64,000 nucleotides of DNA. It comes from Rugamonas fusca (lineage in GTDB: Bacteria > Pseudomonadota > Gammaproteobacteria > Burkholderiales > Burkholderiaceae_D). Positions 30,168 through 38,619 of this stretch are shown here, piece after piece. The stretch is taken from assembly GCF_014042365.1 (NCBI RefSeq), contig NZ_JACEZS010000009.1, forward strand, positions 1 to 64,000, written 5' to 3'. A model generated the notes under the pieces. It was given only the letters and a program-made list of their open reading frames with translations. It did not search any database and was not told the DNA's origin. The translations under genes were made by a program, and so were the position numbers. Numbering within the stretch: the first letter of the stretch is position 1; every line of letters begins with the position of its first letter.

Positions 30168-30222
30168 TAGGTCCGACAATCGTCAGATTGCACGATTATG
30201 TTCCTTCAATCTACAAGCAGCC

Positions 30223-30321
30223 TTAAACGGTTGTGAATTTGTTGAAGGCATTTTGAACGGCTCGCGGGTGTCCAGCAGACTCGTGGCGATTCAGGGAGAG
30301 CAGCGGGATGTCGTTCTTCAT
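30223..30321 (-). CDS. possible small protein gene (32 codons) at the end of the lipid operon
   Basis: The minus strand encodes MKNDIPLLSLNRHESAGHPR followed by AVQNAFNKFTTV and TAA. AAGGAG stands five bases before the ATG, unusually good for this operon, 37 bp after the tspO stop. No membrane segment or known motif. It may be a real small protein, or the start of a decayed gene. Evidence is only the ribosome site and position. Confidence 0.4.
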   Translation of the reverse strand: MKNDIPLLSLNRHESAGHPRAVQNAFNKFTTV

Positions 30322-30358
30322 GGCGGCTCCTTGTTTGGTACCGGCTAGTCGTCTGGAC

Positions 30359-30865
30359 TTAGCCTAGCAGCGCTGGATTGCGCTGCCAGACGCTGAAGCA
30401 CAGTACGCCGGCGAAGCTGACCCAGGCCAAGTATGGCAACATCAGCGCGGCCGCCAGTCGCTGGCAGCGGCCAAACAGCGCGATGGTGGCGGCGATCATC
30501 AGCCACAGCACGACGATGCAGGCCATCGCCAGCGCGCCGCGGTGCCAGGCGAAGAACAGCCAGGTCCACAGCGCGTTCAGGGCCAACTGGCACAGATACA
30601 GCGCCAGCGCCGGCCGCCGGCGCGGCGTGGCGCTGCCGCTCACGCGCCAGGCGGCGATGGCCATCAGCAGATACAGCACGCTCCACACCGGACCGAACAG
30701 CCAGGCGGGGGGCGCCCATGCGGCGCGCTCCAGTTGGCTGTAAAACGTGGCGGCGCTGGCCGATGCGATGGCGCCGGCTGCGGCAAAGGCAAAGGTCAGC
30801 AGCAGCCAGCCGAGCAGCGCCGGCCAGGTGGCGCGCACGGTCTTCAACGGTGCGGGTGGGTTCAT
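30359..30865 (-). CDS. tspO: TspO/MBR family protein
   Basis: 168 residues with five membrane segments and the family features WAPPAWLFGPVWSVLYLLMA and LNALWTWLFF. TspO proteins bind porphyrins and respond to light and oxygen in Rhodobacter. Start overlaps the SnoaL-like gene (ATGA), so it belongs to the same operon as the FAD/CFA genes. Confidence 0.9.
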   Translation of the reverse strand: MNPPAPLKTVRATWPALLGWLLLTFAFAAAGAIASASAATFYSQLERAAWAPPAWLFGPVWSVLYLLMAIAAWRVSGSATPRRRPALALYLCQLALNALWTWLFFAWHRGALAMACIVVLWLMIAATIALFGRCQRLAAALMLPYLAWVSFAGVLCFSVWQRNPALLG

Positions 30866-31317
30866 GAGCGGGTCTCGCTGGCTGGATGGATGGCCGCCGG
30901 CAGCGGCACGCGGAAGCGCGCGCGTAGCCAGCGGATCGGCGCGCCGACCAGCGGCAGCTTTTGCAGCAGCTCCTCGGCCGCGTCCCAGTAGTCGCGGTGC
31001 ATCACCACCAGCCCTTGCTGGTTGAAGCGCAGGTGGCTGCCGCCGACAATCTCGTACGGCCGTCCGCGCAGGCCGAATTCAAAGCGCCAGGTGACGAAGG
31101 CCTGGCCGTCCTGCTGCATGCGCTCGCCGATGATGAAGCGCGGGTTGTCGGTGTGAACGAACATGTGGCGGAAGATCGCTTCGATCGCGGCGATGCCGTG
31201 CACGTCGTTGAAGGGATCGCGGAAGTGGGCGTCGGCCGCGTAAAACCGGCCGGCTTGCGCAACGGTGTCGGGTGTCAGCGTGGCGTACCATGTCATCAGG
31301 GAATCGAGATTGGTCAT
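30862..31317 (-). CDS. SnoaL/NTF2-like fold protein
   Basis: 151 residues. LMTWYATLTPDTVAQAGRFY and YAADAHFRDPFNDVHG fit the SnoaL-like branch of the NTF2 fold (nuclear transport factor 2-like). No catalytic role can be assigned. Overlaps both neighbours by ATGA. The chosen start removes an N-terminal part that is only a shadow of the SDR gene. Confidence 0.75.
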   Translation of the reverse strand: MTNLDSLMTWYATLTPDTVAQAGRFYAADAHFRDPFNDVHGIAAIEAIFRHMFVHTDNPRFIIGERMQQDGQAFVTWRFEFGLRGRPYEIVGGSHLRFNQQGLVVMHRDYWDAAEELLQKLPLVGAPIRWLRARFRVPLPAAIHPASETRS

Positions 31318-32093
31318 TGTGGTATCAGGTAGTGGCCGATCAGGGCGAAGCGCAGCCGGTACGGCAGCCATTGCAATAGCTTGAGCAGCATGGTGAAGCG
31401 CTTCGGGAAATGGATTTCGAAGTCGCCGGCCGCGAAGCCGCGCCGGATCGAGCGCGCCGCCGCCTGCGGCGTTTGCAGCGCCGGCATCGTGAACTGGTTC
31501 TTGTCGGTGAGCGGGGTCTGCACGAAGCCTGGGTTGATCAGGTAGACATTCAGGCCGCGTGGATGCAGATCGGCATACAGCAGCTCGGCCAGGTTGATCA
31601 GCGCGGCCTTGCTGGGGCCATAGACGCTGGCATTCGGCAGGCCGACGTAGCCGGCCACGCTGGCGACGATGGCGATGCCGCCGCTGCCGCGCGCGAGCAT
31701 GTCGGGCAGTACGGTTGCCAGGCCGGCGTAGACGCTGCCCAGGTTGACCCCGAGCGTGTAGGCCGCGCCGCCGGGACTGACTTCCCAGCTGCGCTCCGGG
31801 CGGTAGTCCGCGGCGCAGAATACGATCAGGTCGATGCCACCGAGCCTGGCGCGGATTTCGTGATAGCGCGCGCACCAGGCTTGCTGGTCGAGAATGTCGA
31901 ATGGTGCTACCAGCGCTTGCGGATGGCCGGCCGCAACCTGCGCCAGCAGTTCGGCACGGCGCGCAGACAACGCCACGCGCGCGCCGGCCTGCAGCAGGTC
32001 GGCAGCCAGCGCGGCGCCGATGCCGGTGGAGGCACCGACCAGCCAGATGCGCTGCCCGGCCCAGGCCTCGATCGGCCGGTTCAGGGGGCGCAT
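31314..32093 (-). CDS. short-chain dehydrogenase/reductase
   Basis: 259 residues. Cofactor motif GASTGIG near residues 20-26, catalytic SVYGPSKAAL (Tyr and Lys), and VNLGSVYAG. NAD(P)-dependent oxidoreductase of unknown substrate; a lipid or aldehyde substrate is suggested by the operon. Overlaps the DUF3833 gene by 13 bp and the SnoaL-like gene by ATGA. Confidence 0.85.
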   Translation of the reverse strand: MRPLNRPIEAWAGQRIWLVGASTGIGAALAADLLQAGARVALSARRAELLAQVAAGHPQALVAPFDILDQQAWCARYHEIRARLGGIDLIVFCAADYRPERSWEVSPGGAAYTLGVNLGSVYAGLATVLPDMLARGSGGIAIVASVAGYVGLPNASVYGPSKAALINLAELLYADLHPRGLNVYLINPGFVQTPLTDKNQFTMPALQTPQAAARSIRRGFAAGDFEIHFPKRFTMLLKLLQWLPYRLRFALIGHYLIPQ

Positions 32094-32632
32094 GCGCGCC
32101 TCCGGAACGTCAGCGTGACCTGGCCCAGTTCGACGCCCAGCTTGGTCATGCTGGCGCGGTTGATCATGGTGCAGTCGTCGATCAGGAACATCCAGTCGTC
32201 GAAGCGCATCTGGTAGGTGCTGCCGTCGACTGGCAGTAGCAGCGTGTATTGCCAGCGCAGCGCGTTGCCGGCCAGTTCGCCGATGGCTTCGCCCTTGACG
32301 TCGTCGGCGCGGCCGCGCCACAGGCCGTCGGCGCCGCGCACCAGGCGCCAGACGCGCTGCTGGCTGGTGCCGTCGCTGTAGCGGAACTGTTCGTCCAGCG
32401 TCAGCGTGCCGTCCTTGCTGGTGCCGGTGATGGTGACGTGGAAGCGCTTGACGACGTCGCCGCCGCGGCGCTGGAACATGCCCCAGGCGTCGGTGGTGCC
32501 GGTGAAGTAGGCGGCCAGGTCGAGTGCGGGTTGCTGCGCGCGGTATTGCTGCACGTCGGGACCGGCGCATCCGCCCAGGAGGGCCAGCACGGCCAACGCG
32601 GACAGTTTCAGGCGAGGCATCAGGGTTCTCAT
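32081..32632 (-). CDS. DUF3833 lipoprotein
   Basis: 183 residues. The signal LKLSALAVLALLGGC ends in a lipobox cysteine (LGGC), then a domain with YFTGTTDAWGMFQRRGGDVV typical of DUF3833. Function unknown, but the family recurs beside CFA-synthase-like and DUF1365 genes. The much longer frame upstream is the antisense frame of the transporter gene. Confidence 0.82.
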   Translation of the reverse strand: MRTLMPRLKLSALAVLALLGGCAGPDVQQYRAQQPALDLAAYFTGTTDAWGMFQRRGGDVVKRFHVTITGTSKDGTLTLDEQFRYSDGTSQQRVWRLVRGADGLWRGRADDVKGEAIGELAGNALRWQYTLLLPVDGSTYQMRFDDWMFLIDDCTMINRASMTKLGVELGQVTLTFRRRACAP

Positions 32633-33945
32633 GGCGTGCTCCGGTAGTGTGGGGTGGGCGTGGTCTGCCTCAGCTGCCTGGGCACGCACCGAAGCGCCGC
32701 CACGGCCAGTAGTTTGAGCATGCAAGGCAGGCCTGCATAGACCAGTGCCATCGGGGCGCCGCCCGGCGTGCCGGGCTGGTAGCCAAGCGTGGACAGCAGT
32801 GGCAGCGCGAGTCCGGATAGCGCCATTGCCAGCTTGCCGAGCAGGGTTAAGACGCCGTAGTAGGCGCCGGGGGCATCGCCGGCGTCGAGCGTTTCGGCCA
32901 GCAGGACGGGTGGCAGCGCGAGGTCGGCGCCCAGCGCGGCCCCGGCGGCGATGCAAACTGCGAAGTAGGGCAGGACGTCGCCGGCGCCCAGCAGTCCGGC
33001 ACCGGCAAAGCTGGCGATGGACAGTGCCATGCCGAGGCGCCAGCAGGGCAGCACGCCGAGGCGGCGCGCGGCGGCGCTCCACAGTGGCAGGCCGCAGGCG
33101 GCGGCGATGAAGTAGCAGCCGAGGAAGGCGCCCGCCAGCGACGCCGCGCCAATTTGGTCGCGAATGAAGAACAAAGCCAGCGTGGCCGGTAGCGCCACCG
33201 AGCAGGCGTTCAGGAAGTAGGGCAGCAGCAGTTGGCGGAAGCGGCGGTTGGCGGCCATGCGGCATAGTGCAGCACGCCAGTGCGCGTGCGGGCGCGGCGC
33301 CGCGGGCCATGCCGGTGCCAGTGTCAGGAGCGCTAGCAAGGCGACCAGCAGGATCAGGGCGAATGCCAGGCTGTAGACGGCCATACGATCGCTCATGCGG
33401 GCCAGATCGCCGCCGATAATGGTGGCCGGGACCACGCTGGCGAGCACCATGCCAGCCAGTCCCGCACCCTCGCGCCAGGCCGCCGCCGGCAGCAGCGCAG
33501 CGCTGTTGCGCGGGCCGCCGCCGCCCAGGTTCGCACCCCACGCCAGATAAGCGATATTCAGCATGCTGTGCGCGCTGTAGGCCAGCACCAGCATGGCGCC
33601 CAGCCACAGGGTGGCGGCAATGCGGTCTGCCGGTGGCAGCCACAGGCCGGTGAACGCGAGCGCCAGCACAATGGCGCCCAGCGTCAGCCAGCGCGCGATG
33701 GCGCCGCGACGGCGGTCGACCAGGTGGCCGAGCAGCGGGTCCTGCAGCATGTCGCACAGGCGCGCCGCGAACAGCACCCAGCCCAGCTCCGCAAGGCCGA
33801 CTCCGCGCAGCGCGCTGTAGTAGGGGGCCACCTGCACGTAGACCGGTAGCGCGGCCATCGCCAGCGGCAAGCCGAGCAGGCCGTAAGCCGGCAGCTGCCA
33901 CCAGCGCGTGACTTCGGGCGCGCCCGCTGCTGTCGCCGCCGTCAT
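32629..33945 (-). CDS. MFS carrier, GPH (sugar/cation symporter-like) type
   Basis: 438 residues with about twelve membrane segments. The motif LCDMLQDPLLGHLVDRRRG between segments 2 and 3 is typical of the glycoside-pentoside-hexuronide family. Carriers of this type sit with CFA-like genes in light and singlet-oxygen regulons. Substrate unknown. Overlaps the lipoprotein start. Confidence 0.82.
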   Translation of the reverse strand: MTAATAAGAPEVTRWWQLPAYGLLGLPLAMAALPVYVQVAPYYSALRGVGLAELGWVLFAARLCDMLQDPLLGHLVDRRRGAIARWLTLGAIVLALAFTGLWLPPADRIAATLWLGAMLVLAYSAHSMLNIAYLAWGANLGGGGPRNSAALLPAAAWREGAGLAGMVLASVVPATIIGGDLARMSDRMAVYSLAFALILLVALLALLTLAPAWPAAPRPHAHWRAALCRMAANRRFRQLLLPYFLNACSVALPATLALFFIRDQIGAASLAGAFLGCYFIAAACGLPLWSAAARRLGVLPCWRLGMALSIASFAGAGLLGAGDVLPYFAVCIAAGAALGADLALPPVLLAETLDAGDAPGAYYGVLTLLGKLAMALSGLALPLLSTLGYQPGTPGGAPMALVYAGLPCMLKLLAVAALRCVPRQLRQTTPTPHYRSTP

Positions 33946-34036
33946 CGCAGACCTCCAGGCCGACGGCGGCCGTGCGCCCGCTGCGCGCCGCCAGCGGTGC
34001 GCGCCGCCGCTACGGACCGGGTTGCCGGTGCGGGCG

Positions 34037-34573
34037 TCATGGCGCGGTTCCCAACAGCTTGCTGCGCAGCCCCTGGTCGCGCGTGCTTTCGTCGAGCCAG
34101 ATGCCAAAGAAGGCGCGCGCCAGCGGCACGTCGTCGATGTCGGCCAGCAGGCCCTGGCGGTTGTACATGCGCATGCCGTGGGCGGGGGCGTACACGCCGA
34201 TCAATTCATCGTCTGGCGCGACATCGGTGAAGGCGCGGGTCAGTTTGCTCTCCCATTGGGTCAGCGTGGCGGCATCGACGTTGGCGCGGCCCAGTCGGCG
34301 CATTTCATCGAGGCTGGCCTGCACCAGTCGCTCGCGGCTGATGTTGCGGTAGTAGCGCAGCTGCAGCGCGAACGGGCGCTCCGGCTGGAACGGCCGCTGC
34401 CCCGCCCACAGCGTGGCGTGGTAGATGCGGAAGCCCAGCCAGCGCAGATCACCGCTCCCGAGCGCCACAGCCTGCGGCAACTCGTCGCGCCAGCCGACCG
34501 CGTGGCACGGCGCGCCGACCAGCAGCCCGGCCAGCAATCCAGCCAGCATCGCCAGCCGCAGGACGCGCGCCAT
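34037..34573 (-). CDS. chalcone-isomerase-like domain protein
   Basis: 178 residues. A signal peptide (LRLAMLAGLLAGLLVGAPCHA) leads into WLGFRIYHATLWAG and FALQLRYYRNISRERLV, the pattern of bacterial chalcone-isomerase-like proteins. Probably periplasmic; fatty-acid binding is a possibility in this fold. It is one base after the methyltransferase stop and 91 bp before the carrier gene. Confidence 0.75.
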   Translation of the reverse strand: MARVLRLAMLAGLLAGLLVGAPCHAVGWRDELPQAVALGSGDLRWLGFRIYHATLWAGQRPFQPERPFALQLRYYRNISRERLVQASLDEMRRLGRANVDAATLTQWESKLTRAFTDVAPDDELIGVYAPAHGMRMYNRQGLLADIDDVPLARAFFGIWLDESTRDQGLRSKLLGTAP

Positions 34574-34574
34574 C

Positions 34575-35780
34575 TCAGGCCTTCTGGAGCAGGAACTGGA
34601 CCACATCGGTTCTGCCCTCGTCAAAGGCGGCTTCGCTGTAGGCAAGATACATCGACCAGATGCGCATGAAGTGCTGGTCAAAGCCCTGGCTGGCGATTTG
34701 CGGTTGATGGACGCGGCACTGCGCGTCCCAGCGCCGCAGGGTTTCCGCATAATCGGGCCCGAAGGCGTGGTGCGCGAGCGGCTGCAGGCCGGCGCGTTCG
34801 GCGTGGCGCTTGAATCGCTCCACGCTCGGCAGCATGCCGCCCGGGAAGATGTACTGCTGGATGAAGTCGGTGCTGCTGCGATAGCGCTCGAAATGCCGCT
34901 CGTCGATCGTGATCGACTGCACCAGCGCCTGCGCGCCCGGCTTGAGCCGTGCCGCCACAGTGCGGAAGTAATCGGGCCAGAACCGCTCGCCGACCGCTTC
35001 GAACATCTCGATCGACACCACAGCGTCATACTGCCCATTCAGGTCGCGGTAATCGCGCAGTTCCAGCCACACGCGATCCTGCAACTGGTGCTGCTGCACG
35101 CGGCGTTGCGCGATCTCCAGCTGCGACGGCGAGATGGTCACGCCATGCACCGCGATGCCCCGCAGCGCCGCGTACTCGGCGAAACCGCCCCATCCGCAGC
35201 CGATTTCCAGTACCCGCTGGCCGGACGTCAGCCGCAGCGTGTCGATGATGCGCTGGTACTTGCGTTGCTGTGCGGTTTGCAGCGGCAGGCTGAAGTCACC
35301 GTCGAACAGTGCGCTCGAATAGGTCCAGCTGGGGTCCAGCCACAGTTGATAGAACGCGTTGCCAATGTCGTAGTGCGCATGGATGTTGCGGCGGCTGCCT
35401 TGGCGCGTGTTGGGCCGCAGCCAGTGGCGCAGCCGGTACCAGCAGCGCGCCAGCGCGCCGCCAAACACCAGCGGCTCCAGCGCCGCCTCGTTGCGCAGCG
35501 CCAGCCGCAGCAGCGCCGTCAGGTCTGGGGTGTCGATGCGGCCGTCGGCATAGGCCTCGGCAAAGCCGATGTCGCCGGCGCGCAGGATAAGCTGGCAGGC
35601 GCTCCAGTCGTGCAGCGTCAGGCTGGCCGCGATCGGCGAGTGGGCATCGCCAAAGATCATCCGTGTGTTGCAGGGCGTGATCAGCTCGAGGTGGCCGGTG
35701 CGGATGCGGTTCAGCGCCGCCAGGAACAGGCGGGCGCCGGCCGGTGCATCATGTGGGTGGGTCGTCATGCTGCGGTTCAT
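34575..35780 (-). CDS. cyclopropane-fatty-acyl-phospholipid synthase-like methyltransferase
   Basis: 401 residues. SAM-binding motif VLEIGCGWGGFAEYAA, then SIEMFEAVGERFWPDYF and FIQQYIFPGGMLPS as in CFA synthase. It methylates unsaturated acyl chains of membrane lipids; with its neighbours it may make a modified (for example furan or branched) fatty acid and not a cyclopropane. Start overlaps the DUF1365 stop, with AGGAG upstream. Confidence 0.88.
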   Translation of the reverse strand: MNRSMTTHPHDAPAGARLFLAALNRIRTGHLELITPCNTRMIFGDAHSPIAASLTLHDWSACQLILRAGDIGFAEAYADGRIDTPDLTALLRLALRNEAALEPLVFGGALARCWYRLRHWLRPNTRQGSRRNIHAHYDIGNAFYQLWLDPSWTYSSALFDGDFSLPLQTAQQRKYQRIIDTLRLTSGQRVLEIGCGWGGFAEYAALRGIAVHGVTISPSQLEIAQRRVQQHQLQDRVWLELRDYRDLNGQYDAVVSIEMFEAVGERFWPDYFRTVAARLKPGAQALVQSITIDERHFERYRSSTDFIQQYIFPGGMLPSVERFKRHAERAGLQPLAHHAFGPDYAETLRRWDAQCRVHQPQIASQGFDQHFMRIWSMYLAYSEAAFDEGRTDVVQFLLQKA

Positions 35781-36562
35781 CGGGCAGTCTCCTGGTGCAC
35801 GGTGGTGTGAAGGGCGGGGGCGGGCGGCTTGCTGAAGAACGGGACGCGTTTCAGCCACAGCCGCAATGCCTGCCAGTGGATACGCGCCACCACGCCGAGC
35901 CCCAGCAGGGGATAGCGCAGCAGCGCGGCGCGCAAGGCGCGGTCGGTCATCGGCATGGGCCGTCCGCTCAGGGCGGTACGAATCAGCAGGCCGTCATTGT
36001 CGTGGTAATCGAGAGTGGTGCAGTGGCTGGCGCCGCCCAGCCGGAAGCGGAAGCGATAATGGCCTTGTACCTGGCAGAACGGCGACACGTGCAGCTGCTT
36101 GACCGCGCGTGCGCTGCAGCTGGCTGGCGTGCCCGGTACGTGCGCAGCGACATGCAACAGGTAGCGGTGGTGCTCGCCGAAAGTGTTGTTGACCTCGGCC
36201 AGCACCGCGCACAGTCGACCGGTTACGTCGTGACAGTGCCAGAAGCTGACCGGGTTGAAGGCGTAGCCTAACACGCGCGGAAAGGTTTGCAGCCAGATCG
36301 CACCATCGGCCGCGATGCCGTGCTCGCGCAACAGCGCGCGCATCCACAATTCCAGGCTGGAACCGTCACGCGGGCCGTAGTCGCGGCGGCGCAGCGACAG
36401 TGGCCGCCAACGGTCCACACCGAACCAACGCGAATTGCACATGTCCAGCTGGGCGAGATCGAGGCGCACATAGAACAGCGGATAGGTGAAGCGGTGCGGC
36501 ACCGGGCGCAGGCGCGCGTGCATCACCTGGCCATGCACCAACTGGGCGGGAGAAGGGTTCAT
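35777..36562 (-). CDS. DUF1365 protein
   Basis: 261 residues. Features: HGQVMHARLRPVPHRFTYPL at the N-terminus and YAFNPVSFWHCHD in the middle, the family hallmark. DUF1365 genes almost always lie between the FAD amine-oxidase-like gene and the CFA-like gene, as here. The biochemical role is not settled. Linked to both by ATGA overlaps. Confidence 0.88.
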   Translation of the reverse strand: MNPSPAQLVHGQVMHARLRPVPHRFTYPLFYVRLDLAQLDMCNSRWFGVDRWRPLSLRRRDYGPRDGSSLELWMRALLREHGIAADGAIWLQTFPRVLGYAFNPVSFWHCHDVTGRLCAVLAEVNNTFGEHHRYLLHVAAHVPGTPASCSARAVKQLHVSPFCQVQGHYRFRFRLGGASHCTTLDYHDNDGLLIRTALSGRPMPMTDRALRAALLRYPLLGLGVVARIHWQALRLWLKRVPFFSKPPAPALHTTVHQETAR

Positions 36563-37839
36563 GGCAGCGTCGCCCAGGTTGGCGCCACCCCGAAGGCGGT
36601 GGCGATGCGCAGCGCCGATTTCAGTCCATCCTCGTGGAAGCCGTAGCCGGTCCAGGCGCCCGCATACCAAATGCCGTCGACGCCCTGGATGCGCGGCAGC
36701 AGCTGCTGCGCGCGGATGGTGGGCTGGTCCATGATCGGGTGCGCGTAGTCGAAGCGCGCCAGCACGTGCTCGGCCGCCGGCGCGGCGGGCGGGTTCAGCG
36801 TCACCATCAGTGGCGTCTCGAACGGCAAGCCTTGCAACTGGTTGAGCCAGTAGCTGACGCAGACCGGGCTTTGGCCATCGGCCTGCGCGCCGGACAGGTA
36901 GTTCCACGCTGACCACACCTTGCGCCGGCGCGGCATCAGGCTGGTGTCGGTGTGCAGGTAGGCGGTGTTGGGCTGGTAGCGCACGCTGCCCAGGATGGCG
37001 CGCTCGGTGTCGCTGGGGTCCTGCAGCAGCGCCACGGTGGTGGGCGCGTGGGTGGCGAACACCACGGCGTCATAGTTTTCGCTGGCGCAGGCGCTATTGA
37101 CGACCACTTCGCCGTGCGCGCGGTGCACGGCGCGCACCGGCGTATTCAGCCGGCAATCGGGTAGCGTGGCGGCGATGCGCGCGACATACTGGCGCGCGCC
37201 GCCGGCCACGGTGCGCCATTGCGGCCGGTTGCTGATCTGCAGCAGCGCGTGGTTGATGCAAAAGCGCAGGAAGGTCGCGGCCGGGAATTGCAGGATGTCG
37301 CCGGGCGAGCTGGACCAGATGGCGGCGGCCATCGGCAGCAGATAGGCATCGCGGAAGCTGGCGCCGTAGCGCTGCTGCTGCAGTAGCTGGCCCAGCGTCA
37401 GGCCCGACAGGCTGACTTGCCGCAGGAAGCGCTGCGCGTTCAGGTTGAAATGCAGGATGTCGCGCAACATACCGAGGAAAGCAGGCGAAGCGAGGTTGGC
37501 ACGCTGCGCGAACACGGTGTCGAGGCTGCTGCCGGCCCATTCCAGCGCGCCGTCGCCGGCCGACACGCCAAACGACATGTCGCTGGCAATGCTGGCCACG
37601 TCCAGTTCCTTGAACAGGGCCACCAGGTTGGGGTAGGTCAGTTCGTTGTAGACCAGGAAGCCGGTATCGACACCATGGGTGCGCCCCTCCAGCGTCACGT
37701 CAACCGTGTTGGTATGGCCGCCCAGGTAGCTGCCGGCCTCATACAGCACCACATCGTGCTGGCGGTTGAGGAAGTAGGCGCTGGCCAGTCCGGAAATGCC
37801 GGAACCGATCACGGCGATGCGTTTGCGGGATGCTTTCAT
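36559..37839 (-). CDS. FAD-dependent amine-oxidase-like oxidoreductase
   Basis: 426 residues. Dinucleotide motif IAVIGSGISGLASAYFL (residues 8-24), then YEAGSYLGGHTNTVDV and GVDTGFLVYNELTYPNL. The family is a FAD/NAD(P) oxidoreductase related to amine oxidases and desaturases. First gene of the operon. In light-responsive and singlet-oxygen-responsive bacteria the same set of genes modifies membrane fatty acids, which is the basis for the inferred role. Confidence 0.87.
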   Translation of the reverse strand: MKASRKRIAVIGSGISGLASAYFLNRQHDVVLYEAGSYLGGHTNTVDVTLEGRTHGVDTGFLVYNELTYPNLVALFKELDVASIASDMSFGVSAGDGALEWAGSSLDTVFAQRANLASPAFLGMLRDILHFNLNAQRFLRQVSLSGLTLGQLLQQQRYGASFRDAYLLPMAAAIWSSSPGDILQFPAATFLRFCINHALLQISNRPQWRTVAGGARQYVARIAATLPDCRLNTPVRAVHRAHGEVVVNSACASENYDAVVFATHAPTTVALLQDPSDTERAILGSVRYQPNTAYLHTDTSLMPRRRKVWSAWNYLSGAQADGQSPVCVSYWLNQLQGLPFETPLMVTLNPPAAPAAEHVLARFDYAHPIMDQPTIRAQQLLPRIQGVDGIWYAGAWTGYGFHEDGLKSALRIATAFGVAPTWATLP

Positions 37840-37909
37840 GGGCCTCGGGTGGTGAATTTGCGCCGTTAGCCTACCGGCGTGCTAATATTACTACCATCAA
37901 AGAATAAAT

Positions 37910-37925
37910 GCTACTGATTAGTAGC
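37910..37925. promoter_or_regulatory. perfect 16-bp palindrome between the FAD operon and tetR
   Basis: GCTACT-GATT-AGTAGC, the same 6-4-6 design as a TetR operator, 11 bp before the TetR start and 70 bp before the operon's first ATG. Probably the site of the adjacent TetR protein. Confidence 0.6.
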
Positions 37926-37936
37926 GGAATTTACCA

Positions 37937-38542
37937 ATGAGTATCATCCCGAAATTAAGCTTTAAAAATCAGGCATTTAAGCTGCGCGAGCACGCGATCC
38001 TCGATGCCGCGACGGCGGTGCTGAGCAGCAAAGGCTACGATCTGATGACCATGGATGATGTGGCCGGCGCGGTCGGCATCTCCAAGCCCAGCCTGTACAA
38101 GCACTTCAAGTCGAAGGAAGAGCTGGTCGGCGAGGCGCTGATCCGTCTGCTGGACGGGGCGCTCGAGTACGTCGCGGCGCTGGACCCGGGACTGGGGCCG
38201 GTGGACAAACTGTCGGCGCTGCTGGAATGGGCGCTGCGGGTGCGGCTGGACGGCGGGCTGCCATTCCTGCCGTCGACCAGCCCCCACGTGCGCGAGATGT
38301 TGATTCGCAACGTCAAGTACATGCTGCGGGTGGTCAAGTTAAATCGCCAGTTGGAAGGGATGGTCAAGCAGGCGCAGCAGCAGGGATTGCTGGACCGCGA
38401 ATTACCCACCGACGTCATCCTGTTCAGCTACTACGCGCGCACTTGCGATCCGGCGGTCGAATATTTACAGAAGTACAGCAAGATGGCCGACGAGGACATT
38501 GTGCGGCACATGCTGAAGGTTGCGTTCGACGGCTTCCGCTGA
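37937..38542 (+). CDS. TetR family regulator divergent from the FAD/DUF1365/CFA operon
   Basis: 201 residues. Helix-turn-helix at about residues 18-66 (AILDAATAVLSSKGYDLMTM, DDVAGAVGISKPSLYKHFKS). Its divergent position and the palindrome in between suggest it represses the lipid operon and itself. No Shine-Dalgarno is evident before the ATG. Inducer unknown. Confidence 0.83.
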   Translation: MSIIPKLSFKNQAFKLREHAILDAATAVLSSKGYDLMTMDDVAGAVGISKPSLYKHFKSKEELVGEALIRLLDGALEYVAALDPGLGPVDKLSALLEWALRVRLDGGLPFLPSTSPHVREMLIRNVKYMLRVVKLNRQLEGMVKQAQQQGLLDRELPTDVILFSYYARTCDPAVEYLQKYSKMADEDIVRHMLKVAFDGFR

Positions 38543-38619
38543 AGCGGGCGTGAGACTAAGGCACTGCGCTGGCCGCTTGCAACGGAAGTGTCCACTATTG
38601 ACAGCACACCGCACGGGCT

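Noticed and set aside
30178..30198. AATCGT/ACGATT hairpin after mdcH as a terminator
   Set aside because: The stem is only six bp and no T-run follows.
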